A DNA stretch of 64,000 bases from Sequoia sempervirens (Eukaryota > Streptophyta > Pinopsida > Cupressales > Cupressaceae): positions 119,262,552-119,326,551 of the forward strand of contig VDFB02252616.1 of NCBI GenBank assembly GCA_007258455.2, in the 5' to 3' direction. Every line of letters begins with the position of its first letter. Positions within the stretch are counted from its first letter, which is position 1. A program made the translations under genes and the position numbers. The notes under the pieces are model-generated. The model worked only from the letters and a program-made list of their open reading frames with translations, was not told the origin of the DNA and ran no database searches. Positions 33,741 through 44,212 of this stretch are shown here, one piece after another.

Positions 33741-35046
33741 CTATGAATACCTTCTATTAGAATCGGGCAACAAATATGAGATTTGTGAGAAGAGCACTTG
33801 ATACCATGCTATGAAATCAATGATCTTTTTATTATACCCTTGGTTGTATTGGATGAGATCCAAAAAGGTCATCTTCGGTTTGATGTTGGCTTGGAACTGT
33901 TGGAGAAACTGATTCACAACTTGGTCAAATGAGTAAATAGAGTTATTTGGTAAGGAACCGTACCATTCAAGCACTGTATCCTTAAGAGATCGAGGAATAG
34001 TTTTTCCATTAACACACCATGATGGAAGAAATATGTACAGAGCGAATTGAAGGTGGAAAAATGTGTTTTTGGGTCCCCTTTGCCACCATATTTATTGAAT
34101 TTAGGAATCTCCATTCCTTGTGGGAAGGGAGTACTTAAGATTGCTACCAAAACTGGACTATGTCGGAAGAAGGGATGAAAGATAGGCTAGGCAAAGACTT
34201 GGGAGAGACTCGCTAGCTGGCTTTGCATCTTGCCCATATTTTGAAGAAGAGTGTTCAAAATAGGGTGGTTAGATGACATAGGACTAGTGGGACCTCCTCC
34301 AGAACCACCACCAGAGCCACCTTTGGAGCTGCCAATGTGGCCACCTCCGGTTTCATTGCGAAAGACACCACTATTAGCAGGGCCTCCACTGAAGCCACCT
34401 CCACTTCTGAAGCCACCACCATGGCCTCCACCTGAACCACCTCTGCCAGCGCCACCCTCGCCATCGAGGCTACCACCACTACCAAAGCCTCCACCACTCA
34501 TCCCATTGAAACCTCCATTGCTAGAGGTGATAGGAGGGGTGAAACTAAATCCCAAGGGTATTCTATTTGATTTGATAGTCTTGGACCTCGTAGAGGCAGA
34601 GGGGATGCTGATCAATGGGATTGCATCAACCATGTATACATATGTGAGAGGCATTGATAGTCCTAACTATCTCTCATGTTCTTTGAGAGTGGCCCCTTGT
34701 ATGAAGTTAGGGTTGTTTGGGGGTCACATGCTTGAGTCATACTAGAGGGACCAACCAAGAGTTCTATGCCTATCCGTTCCTTTCCTATCATATAATTTAT
34801 TTTGCTAATAACCCGAGCGGCCCTAGCCATCTTCGAGTCCTTTTCTAGGTGATTTTCCAAGTCATCCAGTCCTTTGCTAAGGGTAGAGATATATTCTAAA
34901 GGAATGTGAATGACCTCATTCTCATCTACCAACAATGGTGTAGGAGATGTAGGAGGAGTGGGGACATGGTTGATCTCATTGGAGAACCCTACCTCGCCCC
35001 TCAACAACTGCTCTTGAGCAACAAGACCATCAATATAATCCAACAA
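33741..35046 (-). pseudogene. Element H gag with Gly-rich insert
   Basis: On the minus strand, 34,663-35,046 is an N-terminal helical segment (LEYISTLSKGLDDLENHLEK). Next, 34,187-34,654 holds a run of about 70 residues of GGG/GGS repeats ending in LNTLLQNMGKMQSQLASLSQ. Then 33,914-34,150 (GMEIPKFNKYGGKGDPKTHF) and, after a frameshift, 33,741-33,974 (MLEWYGSLPNNSIYSFDQVV, FLQQFQANIKPKMTF) form the capsid-type gag domain. The glycine tract is unusual in gag. The proline-rich plus-strand frame at 34,251 is its shadow. Confidence 0.75.
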
Positions 35047-35233
35047 AAAGGCCTATAGAGAAACTAGAAGTGACCTTTGTCCTCTCCATTGGAAGGTGTT
35101 GTACACTTCTCCTAAAAATGTACCCAAAAGTAGTGGACTAGGTTGTGATGCTCATAAACCTTCACAAAATCAAGAGTACAATGATCACAAGGTACTAGAG
35201 AAAAGCTTCAACACAGACGAATGGGTAGACATT

Positions 35234-35253
35234 GGTTCACATCGGGTTCACCA
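35234..35253 (-). promoter_or_regulatory. Element H primer-binding site
   Basis: The plus strand GGTTCACATCGGGTTCACCA looks like the last 20 bases of a tRNA (T-arm GGTTC, acceptor strand, CCA). Its complement on the element strand, TGGTGAACCCGATGTGAACC, starts five bases from the 5' LTR end. It is not the common initiator-Met site; I could not name the tRNA with confidence. Confidence 0.75.
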
Positions 35254-35258
35254 AAAAT

Positions 35259-36264
35259 GTAAGAGAGGGGGACCAACCACATCAAAGCTCCAGGTCACAA
35301 GGAGCCAAGAGCGAAGGGATTCGCTAACTTACCTCACTCTAAAGGAGTGTTTCAGATAAAGGTAAAGAATGATGAGGACTATAAATTACTTAAATAATTC
35401 TTCAGACCTAACATCCAAGTTTAGGCTAGGTGAGCTAGTTTATGGAGCCAATACTGTACCTTAGATAGCTCTTTGTCCGAGGATGAAATTGTAGTTCTGG
35501 GATGACAGCGCAGTGTGCTAGCATCTCTTAGGCGTGTTGGCGTTTGTACGAACAAAGGATAAAAATTACAATAAAAACTACCAAAAAATGAACTAACGAC
35601 CTAACTATTCTTAAATAAGCAAAATAGAACAATAAAATATGAAAAGTACAAATGAAGATGATAAAGTAGATAGATGAAGGATAAAGTAATAGAGATGATC
35701 TCACCAAGGCACCAGTTCACCAGCTAGCTCCAAATGCACGTCCACCTACACACAAGAAAGAGGGGAAATTTTTTGGGGCTGTATAGGGGTCTGCCTCAGT
35801 TAGACCCCTTATTTTGGTGTTTCTAGCTCCATGGACAGCTAGATAGCAACGAGATAGAAATATGCAATAAAGAAGTAAAGAAAGTAGAAGATGCAATAAA
35901 CACTAGAAAATAGTAAAGTGCTATTCAATCAAATCACAAAGGAGAGGAGAAGAATGTTACCACCTCCACCCAAAATCTCACTAGCCAATGGAGGAGAAAG
36001 CAGACTTGGCAAGGTCACCACAACCTCGACTATGATGGAAGGAGGTCTCACAAGACTCCAAGTTCATGCTGCTATGGCTTGCTTCATAGTTGCTTTGTGG
36101 AGTTGATGGAGTACTGTTGCTACAATGGAGTGTTGAAGTGCTTCTAAAGAGTGAAGAGAAGGTTGAAAATTTCTTGAGAATGTGAAAGATGGATGCAAGA
36201 GCTTGTGAAGAGATCAAGAAAATTGCTAGAGGAGGAAATGAGAAGAAGATGGATGAATTTGAAG
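35259..36264 (-). repeat. Element H 5' LTR, first part
   Basis: Homologous to 28,423-29,4xx of the 3' LTR up to GATGAATTTGAAG, where element N begins. Resumes at 43,894. Confidence 0.88.
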
Positions 36265-36802
36265 TGATCTAGGGGGATTTTTTACTGAAAATTGAAGTTT
36301 CCCATATGCTCTAGAATTTAGCATCATATTGAAGAGCTCAGAAAACTCAATCCAACACAACTTGAAAGGGTCAAAAGGAGCTTGTATGCTCAAGTTATGG
36401 CCAGTCAAAGTTTGGTCAAATAGGTACCTGAGGCCATTTAGAAAGGAAAAAAAATTGATCAATTTATAATCGGTTGAAATCAACGTCAACTTGAAGAGCT
36501 CATCAATACAAACCCAATGCCGCTCGTTTCATTGAAATTTGAGCCCGTACGCAGAAGATATCACAAGTCAAAGTTGGTGGTTATTAGGGTTGACTAGGTT
36601 GTACGAATGCTGATGTCAACATGCTTATGCAACAGATCGTACATTGATGTGGCACCGTACAACAGTGTGAACCAATTGGTGAGTGACACATGGTGGACCA
36701 TACAATGACGAGGCAACGAGGTGGTAAGGCGACGTGGCATCTAGTCATCGACTGAGTTGTCTTTGTCAGAAAATCGTGAGATGCCACATGCCCCAATTAG
36801 GT

Positions 36803-36818
36803 GGTGCCACGTGGCACC
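36803..36818. promoter_or_regulatory. G-box palindrome in LTR
   Basis: GGTGCCACGTGGCACC is a perfect 16-base palindrome centred on CACGTG, the plant G-box/ABRE core bound by bZIP and bHLH factors. The 3' LTR has the decayed form GGTACCATGTGGCACC. Confidence 0.6.
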
Positions 36819-36856
36819 TCCATCAGTGGTTTCAACAAAAAAAATTCTATTTGGGG

Positions 36857-36930
36857 GGTGGGGGTCAAACCCACGACCCCCCACCTCCTATTATTCTGCA
36901 TAACCGTTGCACCGCCGCGGCTAGCTTAAC
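36857..36930 (-). other. tRNA-like block 1 in N LTR (antisense)
   Basis: Read on the minus strand, TGCAACGGTTA resembles a pol III A box. About 35 bases later comes a GGGTTTGACCCC B-box-like block. The 3' LTR copy (43,045-43,122) is better preserved, with GGGTTCGACCCC. This suggests a SINE or tRNA-derived fragment fixed in the LTR; no complete tRNA cloverleaf is claimed. Confidence 0.4.
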
Positions 36931-36991
36931 AATATAGTAACCACTATTTGTTTTGTTATTGCTTAATTTGAGAATGGGTTTAAAAGGAATG

Positions 36992-37065
36992 GTCAGCGGG
37001 GGTTGAACTCCCAACCTTGCCATGGCTAAAATACATGCCCACCGCTATGCTGCTTAGTGGTTCAA
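36992..37065 (-). other. tRNA-like block 2 in N LTR (antisense)
   Basis: The minus strand shows CATAGCGGTGGGCATG (A-box-like), then GGTTGGGAGTTCAACCCC (B-box-like). It is repeated in the 3' LTR at 43,185-43,258. Its spacing is tRNA-like, but the acceptor stem is not evident. Confidence 0.4.
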
Positions 37066-37699
37066 AGACATGTGCAGGTTGGTTTAATTTTAACAAACAC
37101 TTAAGCCTGAATCCTAAGCTAATAACCTTAAATGGTTAAATGGTTAAAAAACTAAACCTTGAAAATGGAAAAGCCCAAAACAATGAAATACTAGAGGGCC
37201 AAAAATAATATTTTAAGAGGTTTTTTTGTTAAAGGGGATATTTTTGTAAATATGGTGGTTAAAACCCATTATGGGTAAATTTCATGTATAAAAAGGGGGT
37301 ATGGGTTTTGTGAAAAAAGGCAACTAGGTGATGAGAAGGAGAGAATGCTCTGAATACATGTTAGCCATTTTTGTGCAACGAAGGAACATGACGCCACTAT
37401 GCTGGAAGGAGATGGATTTGTAATGTAGTTGAAGCCTTTGTAATCTTGATTTTGGAGCATAATAGGATCAGTCACTCTATTGGAGAGGGACCCAGAGACG
37501 TAGCCATTTGGAAAACTTCGTTATCAACTTGCATTCTTCCTTTCTCTTTTCTCTCTTTCATTCTGTTTATCACATTTATAATGCTTTGTTCATTTAAGCA
37601 TTTTAGTTATGTTAATTCATTTTTAAAGCTTTGAATTAATCGTTGTAAACATTAAGCATTCATAAAGTAATTGTCATAGATCCTAATTCAGATCAAGAT

Positions 37700-37711
37700 T
37701 GGTATCAGAGC
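37700..37711 (+). promoter_or_regulatory. Element N primer-binding site (tRNA-iMet)
   Basis: TGGTATCAGAGC, the standard plant initiator-Met primer site, begins four bases after the LTR end. Confidence 0.95.
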
Positions 37712-37831
37712 TTTGTGTGACTAGTATTGCAGAAGTGAATGCTAACGTGATCCAGGATTCAACAAGGTGAAGGCAAGCTAGAAGAATATAATCCCAAGAT
37801 TAGAAAATGAAGAGATGATCCACCATCATAA

Positions 37832-38866
37832 ATGGAAGAAACAGAAGGTGGAAAGAGTTTAGAGCTTGATGAGAAGAGATTTTAGAAGGCTTTTCTCAAC
37901 ATGAAGGCTATGGTAGAAGTTCTTTTTTAGGAGAGGAAAGAACAAATGCGATATGGAAAGGAAGGTTCATTGAGACAGGATGCTCATGAAGACAAAGGGA
38001 AAAGATCAGGAGGTGATCGTGAGCCTCCGAAAATTCCCTCAACTCCATCTTCTCCTTCTACTCATTCTATTTCTTCTAATCCTTTCAAGTGTGTACATAA
38101 GACTAGGATTAAATTGGTTGTAAAATTTGATCTACCTAAGTATTGTGGGGAATTAAATGCTAAAAAATTAGATGACTGGGTTCAATAAGTTGAAGTCTAT
38201 TATAGAGTCCAAAGTCTCTTAGATGATGCTGATAGGATCTAGTTAGCTACTCTTCAGTCGGGAGGAACAACTCTCACTTGGTGGGAGAGTAGGACTCGGG
38301 CAGAAATTTCAAAACATGGTAGAGTCAGTTTAACTTGGACAAAATTTTTTAATGCTCTTAAAAATAAATTTTATCCCTTAGGCCATATGCAATAGTTAAT
38401 GATGAACTAGAAAACTTTTAGGCAAGGGAAAGGTTAGTTTGTTCAAGAGTACACCCATGAGTTCAGAAAATGGGCTATTGCATTGAATGTTCCATTGTAC
38501 ACCCAGGATACATTACTTAAGTACATAGGTGGTCTTCACTCTTATCTAAGGCATTCCATTTTCGTATTGAATCCTCGTAATTTGGATGAAGTATGTGTAC
38601 AATCCACACATTTAGAGTCAAGAGGTAAGAGTTATTTTGTTGATAAGCTTGATAAGAAGCCATCTAAGCCTGAAGGTAAAGCCAAAGGCAAAGGGAAGGG
38701 GAAAAAGATAGCTACAGTTAAGAAGGAGGGTGATAAACCCACATGTTCCCATTGCAAGAAAGAGGGGCATGATGATTCCAAGTGCTGGAAGCTGCATCCA
38801 AAATTCAGGGTGAAGAAATATGGTGGAAACAAAGGCAAACATAAGACTGCTACTGTAGTTCAATAA
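37832..38866 (+). pseudogene. Element N gag
   Basis: ATG at 37,832 opens the frame, which continues through gag, protease and RT without a shift but with many stops. The capsid domain has VVKFDLPKYCGELNAKKLDDW, LTWWESRTRAE, TFRQGKG and QEYTHEFRKWAIAL. A Lys-rich segment leads to the zinc knuckle CSHCKKEGHDDSKCW, where the usual CCHC becomes Cys-Cys-His-Cys with CW at the end. Stops at 38,186, 38,240 and near 38,400-38,440 are mostly at expected Gln or Trp codons. Gag packages the element RNA in the cytoplasm. Confidence 0.88.
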
Positions 38867-39600
38867 GATCTTGGATGTAATTCTAGGGATGAGACAAAGA
38901 TTAATGTTGCTGTCGAGATCCAAGGTAAAGGGAAAGTTATATCTCTTTCGTATGATACAAGTTTTTCTAATGCAAGTGTAAGTGCAAGTAAAGAATTTTC
39001 TCCACCTAAGAATGATAAGCAAAGGAATGAATTATTTCATATTCTGGTTGTAACAAAGCATACTAAGGTTGATACTTTGTTTGATACAGGAACTCAAGTT
39101 AATATAATATCTGAAGAAGTTGTTAAGATGGTTAATCTGACTACAAAACCTTATCTTAAGCCATATCCACTTGGATGGGTTTGCAATGATGCACAATTAC
39201 AAGTCACGAAGCAATGTAAGTTAATATTCGCTATCAATGCAAACTTTGTAGATGAGGTAGAAGCTGACGTAGTCCCTTTAGATATTTGTGGACTTGTACT
39301 GGGGAGTCCATATATGTATGACTAAAAGGAAATATTCTATAGGGAGGAGAACAAGTATCATATTTTTAAGGATGGGATATAATACATTGTACGTGCACAT
39401 AAGATAAAGACTAATCTAACCTTGGTAAATATTGGGAAAATGAAAAGGTTAGTCAATGCAAGTAAGAACTTTGTATTAATGATTGTAAAAACCAAAGAAG
39501 ATAAATCTGAGGCATTCAAGGGGTGTGATCCAAAACATAAAGCTAAAATGGTCAAAGTTGTTTCCGCTTGTGATGACTTATTTTAGGAACCAAAGGGATT
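38867..39600 (+). pseudogene. Element N protease
   Basis: The same frame as gag. VDTLFDTGTQVNIISEEVV holds the Asp-Thr-Gly active site, followed by PYPLGWVCNDAQLQVTKQC and VVPLDICGLVLGSPYMYD, as in Ty3/Gypsy proteases. Stops occur near 39,323 and 39,380. Confidence 0.85.
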
Positions 39601-40735
39601 TCCACCCAAGAGAGAGATACAACATGAAATCCAGTTACAATAGGATATGCCACTTCCTAAAATCGACATGTACCGTTTATCAGTCATGCACAATGAGGAA
39701 ATCAAAAAGTAGGTTCAAGAATTGGTTGAGAAAGGAGTTATTCATCCTAGTACATCTACTTGTGGTTCTCCTATTGTGTTGGTTCCAAAGAAGGATGGGT
39801 CTTGGAAAATGTGCATCGACTACAAAGCCCTAAACAAGATAATGGTAAAGAATAGGTATCCTCTTCCTCGAATAGATGATTTACTTGATCAATTGAAACA
39901 TGCAGTTTATTTCACTAAATTAGACTTGCGTAGCGAATATCATTCGATAAGAATTGCATAAAATGGCATTTGGAAAACTGCATTTAAGACAAATTAGGGA
40001 CTGTTTGAGTGGTTGGTCATGCCCTTTGGGCTTTGTAATGCACCAACTACCTTTATGAGAGTCATGAACGATGTCTTCCGTCCTTTCATTGATGATTTTT
40101 TCATAGTCTATCTAGATGATATTCTTGTATTCAGTCAAACTTGGGAAGATCATGTAAGTCATGTAAATAAAGTTTTTGATGTATTGAGAAAATAAAAACT
40201 CTTTGTAAAGATGTCTAAATGTGAATTCACTAAGACATCCTTAGTGTAATTAGGCTATGTTGTAGGAGGTGGTCAATTAAAAGTAGACCTTGCGAAGGTC
40301 GAAGCTATTGTAAAATGGCCTAAGCCAAGTACAACCACATAAGTTAGAAGTTTCTTAGGTGCAGTTTAGTACTGGAGAAAGTTCATTTCAAAATTCTTCT
40401 ATATTGCATCACCATTGTACACATTAACCAATACGAAGGAGAATTTTTAGTGGGGAGGTCCACAACAGAAGGATTTCAACACTTTGAAGGAAAAGTTGAG
40501 CACCGCACCAGTTCTAGCTTTACCAAATTTACATCAACTATTTGAGATTGAGACAGACGCGAGTGGGTTTTCCATGGGAGCAGTACTCATGCAAGGAGGT
40601 AAACCAATTTACTACCACTCTAAAACCTTCATAGGAGCAGTAAGTAACTATCCCACTTATGATACAAAACTTTATGCATTAGTTTAGAGTGTTTAAAAAT
40701 GGAAACACTACTTAGTGGGGAAAGAAAACTGTAAT
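39601..40735 (+). pseudogene. Element N reverse transcriptase and RNase H
   Basis: RT: ELVEKGVIHPSTSTCGSPIV, KKDGSWKMCIDYKALNK, RYPLPRIDDLLDQL, FTKLDLRSEYHSIRIA, FEWLVMPFGLCNAPTTF and the catalytic FIVYLDDILVFS. RNase H: FEIETDASGFSMGAVLMQ with the catalytic Asp, then YYHSKTFIGAVSNYPTYD. Together these copy element RNA into DNA. Stops at 40,367, 40,448, 40,685 and 40,694 replace family-conserved Gln. A frameshift follows near 40,735. Confidence 0.92.
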
Positions 40736-42300
40736 CCACATTGATCACCAACCACTTTAGTATTTGCACTCACAATATAAACTATAACAAAGTAGGCACT
40801 TTCGGTGGATGGGTTTTCTACAACAATTTCACTTGGTAATTAAGTATAAGAAAGGTTCCCATAACAAAGTAGCAAATATGCTATCTAGGCCTCCTATTAT
40901 GAATTCTTTGATAATTCTTCAAAATAGCTCTATGGTTCATGAAATTTTTCAGGAACAATATACTAATGATGAAGACTTTAGGGATATCTATGTAGCTTTA
41001 ATCCAAGACAAACATATAGAAGAGAAAGACTATTATTTGTAGGATAAATTGTTGTAAAAAAGATTATTATGTGTAGGATAAATTGTTGTATCACTTGGGA
41101 AAGTTATGCATTTCAAAAGATGAAAAAGCATAGATAATCAGAGAAGCACACACATCATTGATTGCTAGACACTTTGGGGTAAGAAAAATAATGACTCAGT
41201 TGCAAAAATATTGTTATTGGCCTCGTATGCACGAAATTGTATCCATATATATTAGAGGATGTGTAATGTGTGTAACAAGTAAACCTAGTAATAGGAAATT
41301 GGGGTTGTACACACCTCTACTTGTACCATCCCGTCCATGGGAAAGTGTCTGTATGGATTTTTTTAGGGGTCTACCCATGTCTAGGAAGGGGCATGATTAT
41401 CTGTTTGTAGTAGTTGATTGATTGAGCAAAATGTGTATTCTAATGACTTGTAAGAAACATGTCACTACTAAACTGACAACTCATATGTACTTTCAATTTG
41501 TATGGGTTCATTTTGGGTTACCTACTTCTATTGTATCAGATCAAGATTCTTGATTCTTGGGGGAATTTTGGTCAACATTATGGGGACTCATGGACACTAA
41601 ACTAAAGAAGAGTACAACCTTCCATTTGCACTGAAAGACATAAAGAGGTAGTAAACAAGAGTTGTGCATCTACTCAGAGGTTACTACAGTAAGCATCCTA
41701 AGCTATGGGATGAGAGTCTTCACTATGTGCAACATGCTTACAACCATGCAACTCACTCTTCTACAAAAAGATCTCCTTTTGAGACTTGTTTCAATTATTT
41801 TCCAAAAAAACCGATGGACTTTTCTTTTGGGAAGGAAATTGTTGAAGATGGATGCCATGATGCAAAGAAGGCTTTGAGGTTCATCCAGAAAGTCCAAGCA
41901 ATTCATTCGGTAGTGGGAGCACAGTTGGAGAAGAGACAAGCAAAATACAAGGATCACCATGATAAGCATCACATCGATCACCATTTCTAGGTTGGAGATA
42001 GATTTTGGTTACATATCAACAAGGAAAGAATGCAAGGTGAAGGAAGGAAGCTCAAGCCAATTAGGTATGATCCTTTTGAGATTCTAGAAAATATCGGTAC
42101 CAATATCTTCCACCTTAATCCTCCTCCATACATGTATATCTATTCAGTTCTCAATGTTGAGAATCTGAAGTTGTATGAACCTCCAATGATACTGGATGAA
42201 GACACAAACATTTAGGTTCCATTAGTTGATGTTCTTTCACCATAATACATGTCAGAGTTTCCAGAGGATGTCATCCTAGGCAGGAATGTTAGGACTTCAT
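40736..42300 (+). pseudogene. Element N RNase H end and integrase
   Basis: After the shift, FLQQFHLVIKYKKGSHNKVANMLS ends RNase H. The integrase zinc region reads ARHFGVRKIMTQLQKYCYWP and RGCVMCVTSKPSN. The core has ESVCMDFFRGLPMSRKGHDY and a VSDQDS block, with TGA in place of conserved Arg codons after VVD and after DS. The segment around the third acidic residue near 41,620 is rearranged. Then WDESLHYVQHAYNHATHSST and the C-terminal PIRYDPFEILENIGTNIFHL follow. The last residues (RTS, stop, RGAVE ... LKGMNPSKEKWMEIGKVREL) resemble a worn chromodomain-like tail. Confidence 0.88.
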
Positions 42301-42457
42301 GAAGAGGAGCAGTTGAATAGCTCATAGTGGGATTGAAGGGGATGAATCCAAGCAAGGAAAAATGGATGGAGATTGGTAAAGTGAGGGAACTTTACCCTCA
42401 CTTACTTTCTGAGCAATCAAGCTTTTGGAGGTCCAAAACCTCTCTAGTGGGGTGGAC

Positions 42458-43893
42458 TGATCTAGGGGGATACTTTTCATTGAAAATTGAAGTGTCCCAT
42501 ATGCTCCAAAATTTAGCGTCATCTTGAAGAGCTCATAAAACTGAATCCAACGCAACTTGAATAGGGTCAACAGGAGCTCGTACGCTCAAGTTATGGCCAG
42601 TCAAAGTTTGGACAAATAGGTACCTAAGGCCAATCAAAAAGGCAAAAAAATGATCATTTTAGAATCAGTCAAAATTGGAAAAATCGAAGAGCTCGTCGAC
42701 ATGAACCCAATGCCGCTCATTTTGCTAAAATCCAAGCCCATACATAGAAGATATCACAAGTCAATGTTGGCAGTTATCAGGGTTGACCAGGTTGTACGGA
42801 TGCTAACATCAACATGCTGATGCAACATACCGTACATTGATGTGGCACCGTACAACAGTGTGGACCAATTGACGAGTGACATGTGGTGGACCGTACAGTG
42901 ACGAGGCAGGGAGATGGCAAAGTGATGTGGCGTCCAGTCATCAAATGAGTTGTCTTTGTTGGAAAATTGTGAGATGCCACATGGCCCAATCAGGTGGTAC
43001 CATGTGGCACCTCCATCAATGGTTTCAACCAAAAAAATTCTATTTGGGGGGGGGGGGGTCGAACCCGCGACCCCCCACCTCCTATTATTCTACATAACCG
43101 TTGCACCGCCGCGACTGGCTTAACAATATAGTAACCATTGTTTGTTTTGTTATTGCTTAATTTGAGAATGGGTTTAAAAGGAATGGTCAGTGGGGGTTGA
43201 ACTCCCAACCTTCCCACAACTAAAATACATGCCCACCGCTATGCCGCTTAGTGGTTCAAAGACATGTGCAAGTTGGTTTAGTTTTAACAGACACTTAAGC
43301 CCGAATCCTTAACTAATAACCTTAAATGGTTAAATGGTTAAACAACTAAACCTTGAAAATGGAAAAGCCCAAAACAACGAAATACTAGAGGGCCAAAAAT
43401 AATATTTTAAGAGGTTTTTTTGTTAAAGGGGATATTTTTGTAAATATGGTGGTTAAAACCCATTATGGGTAAATTTCATGTATAAAAAGGGGGTATGGGT
43501 TTTGTGAAAAAAAGGAAACCAGGTGATGAGAAGGAGAGAATGCTTTGAAGAAATTGTAGCCATTTCTGTGCAATAGAGGAACATGACACTGCTATGCTGG
43601 AAGGAGATGGATTTGTAGTGCAGTTGAAACCTTTGTAATCCTAATTTTTGAGCATAATAGGATCGATCACTTTGTTGGAGAGAGACCTAGAGACGTAGCC
43701 ATTAGGCGAACTCCGTTATCAACTTTCATTCTGCCTTCTTTCTCTTTTCTCTCTTTCATTCTGTTTATCGCATTTATAATGCTTTGTTCATTTAAGGATT
43801 TCAATTATGTTCATTCATTTTTAAAGATTTGAATTAATTGTTGTAAATGTTAAGCATTCGTAAAACAATTGTCATAGATCCTAATTCAGATCA
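42458..43893 (+). repeat. Element N 3' LTR
   Basis: 1,436 bp with the same TGATCT...AGATCA ends as the 5' LTR and a TATA box at 43,481. The preceding AGTGGGGTGGAC is a weak polypurine tract. Confidence 0.92.
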
Positions 43894-44207
43894 AGAAGTG
43901 GGAAGAATCTGCCATATTCGGGGTTGGTTGGTCGAAGAGGGATGTTACAAATCAACCCCAATCAAATGTGTAATGCCTCTACCAACTTCAGACACAGGAA
44001 TCTGTTAGGGATGTAAGCACGTTGTGCAACTGTTTGTGTGCCACACACTCTTCCCCAACAAATATTCTCTCACCAAAAAAAGAGACAGAGGCCAAGTGGA
44101 AGGAAGGCAATTGGGTGATGTGGAATTTCACCTTCGAATTTGATTTTCTAAGGTGAAGGTATGTGAAATGTGAATTTGCGTAAGGGGTGAAAATTCGCTC
44201 CTATACA
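43894..44207 (-). repeat. Element H 5' LTR, remaining part
   Basis: Continues AGAAGTGGGAAGAATCTGCC, matching 29,43x-29,745 of the 3' LTR, and ends CTCCTATACA on the plus strand, followed by the target duplication CTATT. Confidence 0.88.
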
Positions 44208-44212
44208 CTATT

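Larger units (their letters stand above)
36265..37695 (+). repeat. Element N 5' LTR
   Basis: 1,431 bp. Starts TGATCTAGGGGG and ends CCTAATTCAGATCA. Carries a TATA box (TATAAAAAGG, 37,287-37,296), a G-box palindrome at 36,803-36,818 and two antisense tRNA-like blocks. By eye it differs from the 3' LTR at about one base in ten at the start and about one in seventeen in the middle. Confidence 0.92.
36265..43893 (+). mobile_element. Full-length Gypsy element N nested in H
   Basis: The LTRs are bounded by TGATCT and AGATCA. The insertion interrupts the 5' LTR of H, with GAAG on both sides (TGAAG left, AGAAG right; a 5-bp target duplication with one change). An initiator-Met primer site follows the 5' LTR. 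Gag, protease, RT, RNase H and integrase occur in standard Ty3/Gypsy order on the plus strand, all carrying many stops. Confidence 0.92.
28423..44207 (-). mobile_element. Non-autonomous Gypsy element H, split by N
   Basis: LTRs start TGTATAGGAGCGA and end CTCTTACA on the minus strand. The flanking 5-bp target duplication CTATT is perfect (28,418-28,422 and 44,208-44,212). The coding part has gag and protease only; no RT, RNase H or integrase is found in the 5.5-kb internal region. It therefore depended on another element. Its 5' LTR is interrupted by element N (36,265-43,893). Without N the element is about 8.2 kb. It lies in the gag region of G1. Confidence 0.88.

Noticed and set aside
34251..34745. 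Plus-strand Pro-rich ORF (PPPEPPLELP type), extensin-like
   Set aside because: It is the antisense of the glycine-rich insert in element H gag, whose strand carries gag and protease motifs.
35234..35253. 3' end of a tRNA gene
   Set aside because: No tRNA body precedes it; its position next to the H LTR identifies it as a primer-binding site.
36857..36930. A functional tRNA gene in the LTR
   Set aside because: Only box-like motifs are visible; I could not draw an acceptor stem or anticodon arm.
37832..41560. Use of TAG/TAA as Gln codons (variant genetic code)
   Set aside because: Gln-to-stop changes coexist with frameshifts, Arg-to-TGA and Trp-to-TAG changes and normal CAG/CAA codons in the same elements, as expected of methylation-driven decay.
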